DNA of 64,000 nucleotides from Xenoacremonium recifei (taxonomy: Eukaryota; Ascomycota; Sordariomycetes; Hypocreales; Nectriaceae), in contig WOFQ01000004.1 of assembly GCA_012184525.1 (NCBI GenBank), positions 1,201,315-1,265,314 of the forward strand. The letters are read 5' to 3'. The notes beneath the pieces were generated by a model. That model had not been told where the DNA came from. It searched no databases and saw nothing but the letters and a program-made list of their open reading frames with translations. Position 1 is the stretch's first letter. Each line of letters begins with the position of its first letter. Shown one piece after another: positions 23,849 through 33,887 of the stretch. The translations under genes were made by a program, and so were the position numbers.

Positions 23849-24688
23849 GGTTGAAAGGGAACGGTTCTGCTTAGGAATCAAGGGACCGGGTGACACGGGT
23901 AAACAAGTCTATTTACGAATCTATCATATATTAAGATAAGCTAGCACTTGTCTGAATGGCCAATACTACTTGTTTCAAGCCGTGTGATTGATACACCGAG
24001 CTGGGGAGAGTCTGGAGACTCCGGGGTAGCTTCGGCCGAGAATCTGGGGTGGTGGGTCCGGAGGCTCGGGCGACCGGGCTCGGCTGCTGTGAGACGGAAC
24101 ACCCGAGATAGGGGTAAGCAGAGGCTCCCAAGATCCTGCTCTCACCGCTGACGAGCGAATCAATGTCATGCTTTCTTGTGATGGATTAGTTGCTTGTTAG
24201 ATAGACGCATATGACCATTGTTCAAGAGTTTGAGAAGGTGTGGAGTGAAGTGAGGCCAGGAGATACAGCCAAGCACCGTCTTGGACTTTGTATGCTCACA
24301 TTACCGTCACTATGAAGCGAATGCGTTGTTCTTCACATCGTCATCAAATTGACCACCACTTTAATAATTATCTACCTCAGGCAGTCACCTAAGGTTTCTG
24401 TCTTTCGCCCTACTTCTATTCTTACTTGACTCTCGCCATCATCACAACACCATCATCACCATCACCATCACCTCTGCTTTGGCGCCGGCTTCTTCCCGCT
24501 CATCTATTACCTCTGTAAGCCTCTGAATCCTTCTGGCCATTATTGATTTCTGCTAATAAATGCAACAGCCCTGTACTTCCAGGCCATCCAGGGAGTCAGC
24601 GCGGTCCAGGCGGGTATCAAAATTTTGCCTCTTCTTCTGTCGACTGTGCCACTACAACAACCACAACAGCAACAACAACCAAACCACC
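23849..24688. promoter_or_regulatory. divergent intergenic region with a 5'-UTR intron
   Basis: Upstream of the minus-strand MFS gene and the plus-strand RGG gene. It includes a GC-rich block at 23995-24120 with CACCCGAG at 24100-24107, a CAT/CAC microsatellite at about 24446-24474, and a likely 5'-UTR intron at 24515-24568 (GTAAGC, GCTAATA branch, CAACAG). This intron argues against an ATG inside it (24560). Confidence 0.6.
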
Positions 24689-25186
24689 ATGTCTCAGGCT
24701 CCCCAGCAAAGCGGATCTCGAGCCCAGCCCAGCGCTGAGGCTCAGCAGCGGCCTCAGGGCCAACAAGGCGCCCAGCAGGGTCAACCTGGTCGAGGGGGTC
24801 GAGGTCGTCGAGGAGGTAGAGGTAGAGGCGGCCGAGGCGGCCGAGGTACGGGCGGCACCGTCGCTCAGACGTGCTCTACTGAGCCTGTTTTCCCGAACAC
24901 ACCTGAGCCTGTTTTCCTGCAGACCCGGCGCCAGGTCGACGCCCAGACCCGGGCCACTCTCGACTCTCTGCGGGCCTATCACGCTGCGGCTGCTGCAGAG
25001 GACCCAGAGTATCTGGTCCCTGCAAGCCGTCGATTGAACGAGGAGGAGAGGGGTAACGATCCTACTGCGATTGAAAAGTTGTGCGATCAGGCGATCGCCG
25101 ATCTTGCCGCCGATCTTTTCACAGGGGCTCTTCTAGAGGCGCAAGCAACGTGGGCTCTTGAGGGAGAACCCACCTCTGAAGACTAG
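24689..25186 (+). CDS. RGG-rich basic protein, possible RNA binder
   Basis: A 165-aa frame from an ATG with CACCATGTC context, after a CAACAA-rich leader. Residues 1-30 are Gln/Pro/Ala-rich. Residues 33-52 are an RGG/RGR block like those of RNA-binding proteins. The rest is acidic-helical without a recognised domain and contains two EPVFP/EPVFL repeats. A remnant frame at 25300-25411 ending in EDLIDYSDEE follows but does not join cleanly. The gene may be a cropped copy of a larger RGG protein. Confidence 0.5.
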   Translation: MSQAPQQSGSRAQPSAEAQQRPQGQQGAQQGQPGRGGRGRRGGRGRGGRGGRGTGGTVAQTCSTEPVFPNTPEPVFLQTRRQVDAQTRATLDSLRAYHAAAAAEDPEYLVPASRRLNEEERGNDPTAIEKLCDQAIADLAADLFTGALLEAQATWALEGEPTSED

Positions 25187-25572
25187 GTGTTGTACATAAG
25201 ATAGACAAGCTGAAGCTGATGTTGATTGAATACCAGCTTTCACTATGAAACAAAATCGCCCTTGATCACAACTCGAGTGCAATGTAATGGTGTCTCTCAG
25301 AAAGCCGGAGTAGTTTCTCGCTCCTCGAAGGGAAAGGGGCAGTCGTCTCATGACGACAAGGAGGACCTCATCGACTACAGCGACGAGGAAGTATGTATTG
25401 CAGCAAAGTGAGGAACTTCGCTGTCTTCGCGGTGTAGAATCGCCCTTATCTGGGCGTTTATCTGCTGTCTGGCCACTATCAGGTTGCCTTATTAGCATCT
25501 GGTCATAGTTTGAAGTTGTTGCGAACCATAAGACAGCCCGTTTACTCCTCAATAGCCGGCATCTCTCTGACA

Positions 25573-25882
25573 TATACAAAACCACAGAGACAACAGACTG
25601 TCTCACAAAGGAGGCTCCTGTATATAATGCCGTAGATGCCATAAATACTGCGCCTTTCAATATGGCGTGTAAATACAAGAGACTTAAATCTGAGACATAA
25701 ATCCGTTCGATTAAACGACCAGTAAATGCAGTGCTCAATCTAGGCTGAAAATGTGAAAATTCATGGGGGATAAAGATTGATTCTTTTCTGAGAGCCCTGT
25801 GAAAATCCTCCTATAGCTATGCAATTTGATAACTAATTACATGACAAGGGGCAGCCCACGCGACTCCCTTCCAGCCCGGACA
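25573..25882. mobile_element. LTR-like element, copy 1
   Basis: About 310 bp closely related, in the same orientation, to 44403-44696. Shared anchors include ACCACAGAGACAACAG, CAAAGGAGGCTCC, GACAAGGGGCAGCCCACG and CCAGCCCGGACA. No clear target-site duplication remains at this copy and its left TG appears changed to TA. Confidence 0.7.
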
Positions 25883-25909
25883 CATTATGTCCTTCCACCT
25901 ATTCTGCGC

Positions 25910-27187
25910 TTATTTACGCATGCTCCTCCCTTCCTTCTCTTGATGAGAAGACTCCCCTTGTGGAGCTGTGGATTGCTGCATTGTTTTAAGCTGTGACATG
26001 ATCTGGCCCATATAACCGTCCATCCGGTCCATCATTTGGTCAAACTTTTGGTCGATCCTGTCCATCATTTGGTCCATTTTTTGGTCGATCGTGGTATTGG
26101 TCTTTCCCCAAAGACCTTCATCCAAAGGGCCAGGCTCGGACGTAATCGGCTGTTCTCGATTGTCAACCTGCGCAGATCTTCGGTCGCCCTTATCTCTACT
26201 AGAACGGAAAGCCTCGCAGAGCGCCCTCATGTGTTCAACAACAACTGATTGCATCGGAACTGGTCGAGGCTCTACCTCGAGATACGCCCTAAGAGGTGCG
26301 TCTCCAGCCGTAGCGTAGAAGAGCATGAAGAAATGCTCACTGTCATGATTGAGAGACCAACTATTCCTTGTGAAGTCGTTCTCTGGGTAATCAGAGCTGT
26401 TGTTTCGGCCAGTAAGGCTATAGGTTCTCACAAGGTCCTTTTCGTGGTCCCCTTGACGCATTCTGACGACGGCAATCAAGGAGTAACGCTGGTAGTAGAG
26501 CGTGTTCAATCTTGCTTCCGTAGGTGTTTCAAATAGGATCTCGTAGATAGGTAGCATGAAGCTTCTCAACTGCTCGAACATCTCTTCATCTTTCTCCGAT
26601 GGGCCGAACAACACCCTGACATACGCTGGATGGCCTAGAATATGGTGTCTCTCAATTCCATCTTCGTTCAAAAAGCCACCCGCTTTCCCCATAACCACGT
26701 CCTGTAAGGAGCGGCCAACTTCTTCCGATGGGTTATAAATAACCAAGCTCGCATGAGGAATTTCAGATCGAGGCCAATCTACAGCCTTGAACTGAGCCAC
26801 GTCGGCTTCTGCGCTGACCGGGACGAGAAGCTGCCGGAAGAGGTTGAAAGGCGGATCCGACCAGATACTTGAGAGCATCTCGTCTGATCCACAAAGATGC
26901 GAGAATGTCACAGGCTTGTCGGTGTTATAGCCCAAGAATTTGTCCAAAACGGACCGCTTCTTACCGTCAATAGCTTCGGGGCTATCGGCAGGGTCAAAGG
27001 CCAGTTGAGCATACTTGACGATTGCATTTGCGTCAAAGGATAAATGCTCGCGCGGTACATATGTGAATATATGCCGGAGAACAACGACCAGGCAATCCAG
27101 GCCGCTGCTGTCAAAAGATGTGGCACCAGGAGGCGGCTTGGAATGGAGGCGTCCAGGCAACTCTAAACGATCGTTCGAGTCTTTCAT
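25910..27187 (-). CDS. unknown protein with C-terminal Met/Asp heptad repeats
   Basis: An intronless 425-aa frame. The first ~330 residues are globular-looking, with no motif I recognise. About 355-410 carries an 11-residue pattern, IDQKMDQMMDR, repeated with changes, predicting an amphipathic coiled coil. Two 33-bp direct repeats at about 26030-26095 encode it. It is divergent from the gene at 27587, with 400 bp between starts, so the two may be co-regulated. Confidence 0.6.
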   Translation of the reverse strand: MKDSNDRLELPGRLHSKPPPGATSFDSSGLDCLVVVLRHIFTYVPREHLSFDANAIVKYAQLAFDPADSPEAIDGKKRSVLDKFLGYNTDKPVTFSHLCGSDEMLSSIWSDPPFNLFRQLLVPVSAEADVAQFKAVDWPRSEIPHASLVIYNPSEEVGRSLQDVVMGKAGGFLNEDGIERHHILGHPAYVRVLFGPSEKDEEMFEQLRSFMLPIYEILFETPTEARLNTLYYQRYSLIAVVRMRQGDHEKDLVRTYSLTGRNNSSDYPENDFTRNSWSLNHDSEHFFMLFYATAGDAPLRAYLEVEPRPVPMQSVVVEHMRALCEAFRSSRDKGDRRSAQVDNREQPITSEPGPLDEGLWGKTNTTIDQKMDQMMDRIDQKFDQMMDRMDGYMGQIMSQLKTMQQSTAPQGESSHQEKEGRSMRK

Positions 27188-27586
27188 CGGTCGGTGGACA
27201 GGATGGTTGGTTTAAGTGAATGATCTCTGCACATGAACCGTTAGCACAAACCCTCCCTCAAGGGATGATACTCACATTGCCGTTGTGGCGCGTGGCGCTT
27301 CGCAGATATCGGTAAATGAGAAGTTGTTTGTCGAAAACTCGATGTTTGTTTTCTTTGGGTGTCCCGTTCAGCGGCATGTGTGGCCTGTGTGCGACCGTAT
27401 TTCGTGGGTGAATCACCGATGCCTTAGGTTGCCATTGCTTTTATGCCGCCTTCACCGCACGGAAGCACAATCTTGACTCGCATCTTCAACCATCAACATC
27501 CACAGTAGGCATCACTCAATACCACACCACACAGTCTGTTCTTCTCTTCCTTTGCGTGTTTTTTAATTGCTAACGAGATTCAAGTG
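27188..27586. promoter_or_regulatory. divergent promoter region
   Basis: About 400 bp between the starts of two divergent unknown genes. A C/T- and CATCA-rich leader precedes 27587. No recognisable operator. Confidence 0.45.
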
Positions 27587-29500
27587 ATGGCTTCTTCGAC
27601 TCCCAAACTCCCTGCCTCTTGGGCTCCCGAGCTTAAACACATCGCCGCCTGGTTACAACCCTTCAAGACAGGCATCAAGTTCGGCCACCTACAGGCGCCA
27701 TCCCATGTGACAGGCTCTCCTGTCCTTCGATACGCAATTATCGGATTGGCCAACCAAATAAGCCCCGAGATTACAGTCCATTTCATCGGATCCGGAATCG
27801 AGATGGCTGAACTGGGGAAACTGAACAAGAGGTCGAGCCTCCCCGTCCCCGTCTCGCGTTCGACGTACGATGAAGCCCTCGGGGTTTTTACGAGTTGCTG
27901 GTTGCTCAATAAATCGGTCAGGCAACCCCCCAGCGAAGAAGATCTCAGTTCTTCGTGGAAAATGACAACAATATTACCACCACAGAGGCTCATTGTGTTG
28001 TCCGTGGACACTTCGATGTCAGCTGAGTTTGCTCTCGCCCTTCTTGCAGCAATGAAGTGGGCTCTGGAGGCAGCAGAATCCGAGGGAGGTATGGTATGGT
28101 TCCTCACTGTATCCACTGAGGGAAAGTTGAACGCCGCCCAAGTTCGCCTGGCTCGACTCTTCACCGGTCTTCCTTATCCGGAGAGAGTCGAGATGACCCT
28201 GTTCCGTATTTCCGATTACGAAATCTCCGGCAACCGACAGTACAAAGCCACAGATCCTGATGATCTCGCCGAGCATATCTCGAAGAGGCTCAAGTCCCAT
28301 CACAAGTCTAAGCATGCGCTCATTTGTTACCCTGACTTCCGACGCGTCACCGGCATGGCAGGCGAGGACTGGTGTGTTCGTCATGCTGAGACGGGGCAAA
28401 TGGATACAGACAGGCTGCAGCGCCTTTTCGAGCCATTCAGCAAGCACCCTGGAACAATCATTTGCCTGCCCCATGACTCGCAGTGCCTAATTGAAATCCC
28501 GGTCCACTACCAGGAGATTTCCATTGTCGTGGGCGAGACTCGGCGAGGCTTGAAGGTTGACTGCCGTACAGGCCAGTTGACTGAGAGCCCGATAAACCTC
28601 AGCAGGATGGAGCGTTGCCTACAACTCCACCTGGCTCAACTTACGACTGTCGATTCTATATGCTACGGTCCATACGAGTATGACACAATGGGCGAGTATA
28701 TTGCAGCTGGCCCTGAAGAGCCCTGTCCAATTGTCAGCAACGCCCATATGGGCGGCTTCATTGCAGCCACTTTTGCATTGTCAACTCTGGGTTTCGATGC
28801 CCAGTCAGTGACGGAGTGCATCGTGAGAAGTGAATGGGCTGCGGAGGATATGCTGAGCCGCCTGTGGCAGCAGAAGGTCCTTCGGGTTAACGAGTCTGCT
28901 GAGAGGCTTGAGATGGACCTACCCCCTCAAGTCCGCGTTGTCTTCCTGAGGGCACTGCCGATGGTGAATTGGGACTACCGTCTCGCGCTTCTGGTGGCAT
29001 CACCCTCTTTCGACAATTCTGTTCGTATCGTCAAAGCCCAGCTGGCGGCTCTTCTAGCATCTAACGCCTTTAATGAGATGAAATTGTCGGGCGGGACACC
29101 ACTCGCATCAGAGTGCTGGGGATACACCCGTCCCCTATCGTCCACCGGTACTATGTGGCTCTACTTGGGCCTCTTCAAGAGACTCGTCAAAGAGTATAAG
29201 GATCTGGAAACCGCAAATCCGGCTCATCTGGCGTCATGCCTTGACGGGATGGTTACATGCCGCATGGGATGGTTAGAGGAAACTTTCTATCTTATGAAGA
29301 ACTTGATGAAACTTCACAGAGTTGACAGGGCCAACGAGGCCCCCCTCATCTCAGACGAAGTTCCAAGTCTCGATCAAGCACAGACTAGGGCCCTTTTCGT
29401 GGATCTTCTTGAGATCTTTGAGTACCAGCTCACATGGTGCATCTGCTCTTCCGATGCCAAAGAATTGGAGTATGGATCCGGTAGTCAACTGTCAGGTTGA
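27587..29500 (+). CDS. unknown 637-aa protein, probably frameshifted near its end
   Basis: Intronless from the ATG at 27587 to a TGA at 29498-29500. Hydrophobic strands alternate with helices (RLIVLSVDTSMSAEFALALLAA; ICLPHDSQCLIEIPVHY; LPPQVRVVFLRALPMVNWD). The order faintly recalls the tandem RecA and winged-helix layout of DEAH helicases, but the Walker A and DEAH motifs are absent, so I assign no function. Just before the stop, another frame opens and continues to 29708 with convincing protein composition (see findings). It converges on the isochorismatase-like gene. Confidence 0.6.
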   Translation: MASSTPKLPASWAPELKHIAAWLQPFKTGIKFGHLQAPSHVTGSPVLRYAIIGLANQISPEITVHFIGSGIEMAELGKLNKRSSLPVPVSRSTYDEALGVFTSCWLLNKSVRQPPSEEDLSSSWKMTTILPPQRLIVLSVDTSMSAEFALALLAAMKWALEAAESEGGMVWFLTVSTEGKLNAAQVRLARLFTGLPYPERVEMTLFRISDYEISGNRQYKATDPDDLAEHISKRLKSHHKSKHALICYPDFRRVTGMAGEDWCVRHAETGQMDTDRLQRLFEPFSKHPGTIICLPHDSQCLIEIPVHYQEISIVVGETRRGLKVDCRTGQLTESPINLSRMERCLQLHLAQLTTVDSICYGPYEYDTMGEYIAAGPEEPCPIVSNAHMGGFIAATFALSTLGFDAQSVTECIVRSEWAAEDMLSRLWQQKVLRVNESAERLEMDLPPQVRVVFLRALPMVNWDYRLALLVASPSFDNSVRIVKAQLAALLASNAFNEMKLSGGTPLASECWGYTRPLSSTGTMWLYLGLFKRLVKEYKDLETANPAHLASCLDGMVTCRMGWLEETFYLMKNLMKLHRVDRANEAPLISDEVPSLDQAQTRALFVDLLEIFEYQLTWCICSSDAKELEYGSGSQLSG

Positions 29501-29958
29501 TTGGAAATGCTTAACCGAAAAGGAACACCCAGTCGTCTGGGGTGTCTACTATGTCCTCTCGCGACAGGATGGAGATGACCTACACCTTAAGGATTGGACG
29601 TGGATCCCTAAGGATGTCATTGTTGAGTGGATGGTGGAGAGGAACCTTGATCCCGAAGACATACCTACGGGAGACCCTAGGCCAGTCCATGACGAATGGT
29701 TTCCATAAGTTAGCGACTCTATACAGCAAATCGAGAGACTTCGTTTCGTCCCCTATCTCCAGACTGCAAATGCAGAAGATAATGGCGGGGAGAGGTGATT
29801 GCAAACGGAAAGCAGCGGAATATTCGCAGAAAAGAGAATAGAATTATATGGAAGCGAGTAGAAGGATACTTAATAGCGCGACTGCCAGTGATAGTGATAT
29901 GAAGTGAAGCCCTAGATAGTGATTGACTGGAAACATTCGGCCCATTTACCACCGCTTA

Positions 29959-30657
29959 TCACAGATCCGTGCCATCCCACGCCGTAATAAACTCTCGAAC
30001 ACTCGTCACATGCGCCTGTCCAACAAGTAATTTATCCATTATAACCTCGTGGACTTCTTGGTCCTTGTCCCCACAAGCATCTCTCAGCAGCGTCACCACG
30101 CGGCCTTGATCTGCTGCCCCTTTGGCAGTGTTGATCACACACCCGCTGGTACTGAACCCCGCCAGGAGAAGCGACTCGATCCCGTGCTCCTTGAGCAATG
30201 CGTCGATCCCATAACTACCCATTGCAGAAACATGACTTGGCGGTCGCGTAACCACGTACTCTCCTGCCACAGCCGCAATTTCTTCTGGTTCACCTTTTGC
30301 CTCTACGGGGGCGTCGCGCATTTTGTCACGCACTCCGTTCACTCGCGCAGCCATCTTACGGTTGAGTGGCGTTGAGGCGCCGAGGTCGATTAAACAATGG
30401 ATTATGAGTATCCCTTGATCTCGAGCCCACTTTCGCAGCTTAGAGGCAGATGAGACGACTCCTTTTCCAGAGGAGGGCTGTGAGGCGATGATGAAGGCAT
30501 GAAAGTCGAGCAGAAGGAGAGCTGTTCGCCCTGCCGGGACGGACAGGGGGGAGCAAGGATTCTGCGCGTCCAGTATAATAGCTGGGGCGTTATTCATCTT
30601 GATGAGTAAGCCTAAATTGTGACTTTTTGGGATGTTGTATCGAGACTGAGTGTCCAT
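29959..30657 (-). CDS. isochorismatase-family cysteine hydrolase
   Basis: A 232-aa intronless frame; an internal ATG at 30597 (MNNAPAIILDAQN) is an alternative start giving 212 aa. The family's Rossmann-like fold is visible: LLLLDFH with the catalytic Asp, a central Pro-Pro strand (VVTRPPSHVSA) where Lys is usual, and FSTSGCVINTAKGAADQG with the nucleophile Cys. Members hydrolyse isochorismate, nicotinamide or related amides. The Lys position reads Arg/His here, so the exact reaction, and even activity, is uncertain. Confidence 0.8.
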   Translation of the reverse strand: MDTQSRYNIPKSHNLGLLIKMNNAPAIILDAQNPCSPLSVPAGRTALLLLDFHAFIIASQPSSGKGVVSSASKLRKWARDQGILIIHCLIDLGASTPLNRKMAARVNGVRDKMRDAPVEAKGEPEEIAAVAGEYVVTRPPSHVSAMGSYGIDALLKEHGIESLLLAGFSTSGCVINTAKGAADQGRVVTLLRDACGDKDQEVHEVIMDKLLVGQAHVTSVREFITAWDGTDL

Positions 30658-30819
30658 AAGTTATACCTTATTACTCCGTATAAGACTGTGTAGGTAGGTC
30701 GGCCGAGGGGCAAGCCGAGGCCCGAAAGCCGAAAGACATGTATCCACTGAATGGAGGACAATACGTCTTTTATTTACTTTGTGCCATTTATTTGCAGGGC
30801 CAAAGTAGCTATATCCATC

Positions 30820-31987
30820 TCAAAGAGAATCTGATACGATTTTTATTACTTCCTCTATGTTGGTGTTGTTCACGGGCTGCCCACTTCCGGTGAGCAACTT
30901 CACTGCGTCTGTCGCGACAAGTTGTGCCAGAACCGTGATTGTCTCCTCGACCGAAGCGAGACCACCCTCGCAGCTAAACTCACTCCGTCAATAATAGTTG
31001 CGGTACAAAAAATTTTGAACTTACAGATCTTTGACAAATTGATACACAATGCTTAAGTCAAGCTTTGTTGCTGTTCCGGTGCTTTTCACCAGTCCTGCGA
31101 CCTCGGGAACATCTTCTGAGCTGGGCCACATGCCCTTGGATTCTTGAAAGTCGATCACTGCGCGCGCCGCAATGCAGTAGGCTTGCAACTTGGCGGTTTG
31201 CGATATATGACACCCGTTCTCAATAACTGAAGCCACTAAAGAAGGCGCTGGATTAGTATTTCCCCTGAAGTCCTCGGCGAAAAGATATTCTATACCCAAC
31301 TGTCGCTTCTCATCTGTCCAAGGGAGAAGATCCATTGGCAGGCTCACAAATGTGGAAAAGCCACCCTGCTTCACTTCAGCCGGAAGCCATTAGTTTAACG
31401 TCGTTTCAAATTTCAGAACATCTCTTACGCGGCAATCCTCGATACTGGCATCTCATTTTGCAATTATTACCAACGCTTCTCATTACCATCATTGGGAGAT
31501 CTTTATCGTCATCCCCACCATTGGCGCCTTCTGTCAAAACGGTCAGTACAGGGTAGTCAGAGATCAGATAGAGCGTACTTTGCCAGCGCGCATCGCTCAG
31601 AGCGAGTTCAAATGGACGAGGTTGGTTTGCAGCAATGGCTAAGTCAAAGGATTTGAAGTACTCGACATCTTCAACGATGAACACCTCTGGATCCTGGATT
31701 CGCAGAAGATTAGTTCAGCACCCACGTTATTGCAAACGAGAACTCCACTTACTTTCTGAACAAGGCGAAAATTTTCTGAGTCAAACTCACTAGACAAGCT
31801 CTCCTCTGACTTACTCAGGAAGGTGATTTCACGAACTCCTGTGCGACCTGTTAATTCTCTTCCGCTGTGACTGTGACGAGTCTTATTGCTCACCGGAGGC
31901 CAACAAAAGACGTGCAATCGCCTTCGTCAACACATCAACCCCCACCACCAGAACACGAGTCTCCTGCAGTAGCTTGGTAGTAATCAT
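30820..31987 (-). CDS. degenerate Aos1/SAE1-like E1 subunit (ThiF fold)
   Basis: Exons 31894-31987, 31753-31847, 31429-31693, 31025-31373 and 30820-30973 give 318 aa, with consensus introns and exact phases. The layout follows SUMO-activating enzyme subunit 1: an N-terminal strand (TRVLVVGV), helix, then REITFLSK; an EYFKSFDLAIAAN segment; a middle strand before LLPWTDEKRQ (counterpart of the WSSEKA segment); a helix AVIDFQESKGMWPSSED; and a C-terminal GGLASVEE...AVKLL helix followed by NNTNIEE. The nucleotide-loop glycines of the canonical GxxGLG motif are replaced (GVDVLT), and the acidic residue after strand 2 is missing. The N-terminal crossover Arg segment is also gone. It is probably a diverged paralogue of AOS1, possibly inactive in adenylation. 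Its start lies 326 bp from a divergent flavoprotein gene. Confidence 0.72.
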
Positions 31988-32313
31988 GTTGCGCTTCTTA
32001 CCACTCCCCAATACTCAGGACGTTGTCACTGCCGAGTTATACCAACCCCGGATCACACGATCCCGGTTGGTCTGGCGATCATGCCCCGGCCCTTGACTAG
32101 CATGGTGCTAAGATTCGGGTGCCCGAACGAACCACCGGGATGTGGAGGGGCTCGGGTGTTAAATCCCTGGCTTCGGCCGAAGAGACGCCCGAGACTGATG
32201 AAGGCCCATATGAAGCGTCCCGGTCTCGGTGCGAGTTCTCCCAGAGTCGAAGAGAAACATCCTTGTCGGTTCTCACAGATACCAGTAGCTTTCAAAATAT
32301 TCCTTTTGTGAAA
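31988..32313. promoter_or_regulatory. shared divergent promoter, E1-like / AIFM2-like
   Basis: 326 bp between the two start codons. It holds a TTCGGGTGCCCGAA palindrome-like block at 32114-32127 and CTCGGGTG at 32151-32158. The same octamer (as CACCCGAG) appears upstream of the genes at 23848 and 40263/40929. GC-rich CCG/CGG pairs suggest Zn2Cys6 regulator sites. Confidence 0.45.
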
Positions 32314-33887
32314 ATGACAGTCCCGCTACGTCAGTACCTTGTTGTGGTTGGTGGGAGCTACGTTGGTAAGTCTCCCGAAGTCCGTTCCCGCACTATCAGG
32401 CAGTGTCTCATAGGCTACTGTGATGGATTGTTATCCGACTTCTCTGAGACTCACTGCGCGCAAAAATGGTCTGTGTGCTTACTCACTGTCAATATCTAGG
32501 TACAAACGTCGCCAAGGAGCTTGCCTCCCGCTTTGCTGGACGATTCCACGTCCTCCTCATTGAGAAGAACTCACATTTCCAGCATCTTTTTGCCTTCCCA
32601 CGCTTTGCCGTGACGAGTGGAGTTGCTACCGAGAAGGCCTTCATCCCCTACTCTCCAGGTACCTTTGCTGCCTGTCCACCGGGATCGGGAACTGTGCTGC
32701 AAGCATGTGTCACGGGCGTTAGCCGCACTGCCGTCCAATTGGACCGCAAGGTGGTCGTGGATGGTAGAGAAGTCGATGAAGTCCCGTATGCGTTTCTTGT
32801 AAGTGCTTGTCCTAGGGGAGCCACCAGAGACATTTCGTGTTAATATGCCATGTAGATTGTCGCTACAGGGACAAACTCCACACCTCCATCGCGTCTGCCC
32901 GAGTATCCCAAGCGCGAAGGCATCGCTTATTTCCACAAGCACGCACAGCAAGTCGCGCGTAGCCGTAACATTGTCGTGATCGGCGGAGGCGCTGTCGGTA
33001 TCCAGATGGCGACTGACATCAAGGAGCTATACCCCGACAAGACGGTCACCATCGTACACTCACGGGATCGAGTCATGAACAATTTCCATCCCGGTCTTGA
33101 CCGAATTGTCCAAGACCGCTGTAAGGAACTTGGTATCGAGGTGAAGCTTGGATCACGGGTCAAACTTCCCGTTGGCGGCTATCCAAACGATGGGAATGAG
33201 TTTGTAGTGGAGTGTCAGGACGGCACTCAAATCCCAGCAGAGCTTGCAGTAAGTTTTATTGGCTCTAACTCCAGAATAAAAAAAAATCAAGGCTCATCGG
33301 TTGCACTAGATTGTCTGTACTGGACAAGCGCCCCAGTCGGTCCTCATCCAGGCCATCTCGCCGAGTTCCGTCGCAGACAATGGTTTCATCCGCGTGCGAA
33401 AGACACTCCAGATTACAGACCCCGAGTTCCCCAACATATTTGCACTTGGGGATGTCGCGGATACTGGGGCAGCCAAGGCAGCCAAGCCGTAAGTGGTCTA
33501 AACCTAGCTCAGGGTGCCTCTCTAACAAATATATAGTGCTCTCAGGCAAGCTACAGTCGTGGTCAACAATATCCAGCACCTACTCGATAACGAGCTGCTT
33601 GAGGAATACGAGGTCGTAGATCCTCCAGGCATTCATTTGACCCTGGGAATTGTAAGGAGTCTCCCGCTTTGTGATGGATGGGAGGCTAACAGAGTGTCAA
33701 GACTAAGAGTGTCGCATTCGGCAACCCAATCACAGCTTCAAGCGAGCCATTCACGAAACACAAAGATGACGGGTAAGGGAGCTTGCGCATATTGTCTTTC
33801 ATTTGACTAACAATTTAAAGGCGTCTTGACATGGGGATAGATCGAATCTGGAACCGTAAGGGCGGCGGTCCAGACCCGAATCTATAG
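32314..33887 (+). CDS. AIFM2/FSP1-like FAD-dependent oxidoreductase
   Basis: Seven exons (32314-32365, 32500-32798, 32856-33248, 33310-33488, 33537-33651, 33693-33772, 33821-33887) give 394 aa. The N-terminal dinucleotide motif is VVVGGSYVG; a VATGTNS-type motif follows, then a second Rossmann motif VVIGGGAVGIQMA near residue 155 and the FAD signature ALGDVADTG near 290. This is the AMID/AIFM2 group, NAD(P)H-quinone-type oxidoreductases. No targeting sequence is visible. The intron at 33652-33692 is only 41 nt. It is divergently paired with the E1-like gene. Confidence 0.85.

Noticed and set aside
24560..24688. upstream ATG extending the RGG protein by 43 residues
   Set aside because: The ATG lies inside a well-formed 5'-UTR intron (24515-24568).
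25133..25738. 201-codon minus-strand open frame
   Set aside because: Its conserved-looking part is the LTR-like element itself, and the rest is antisense to the RGG relic.
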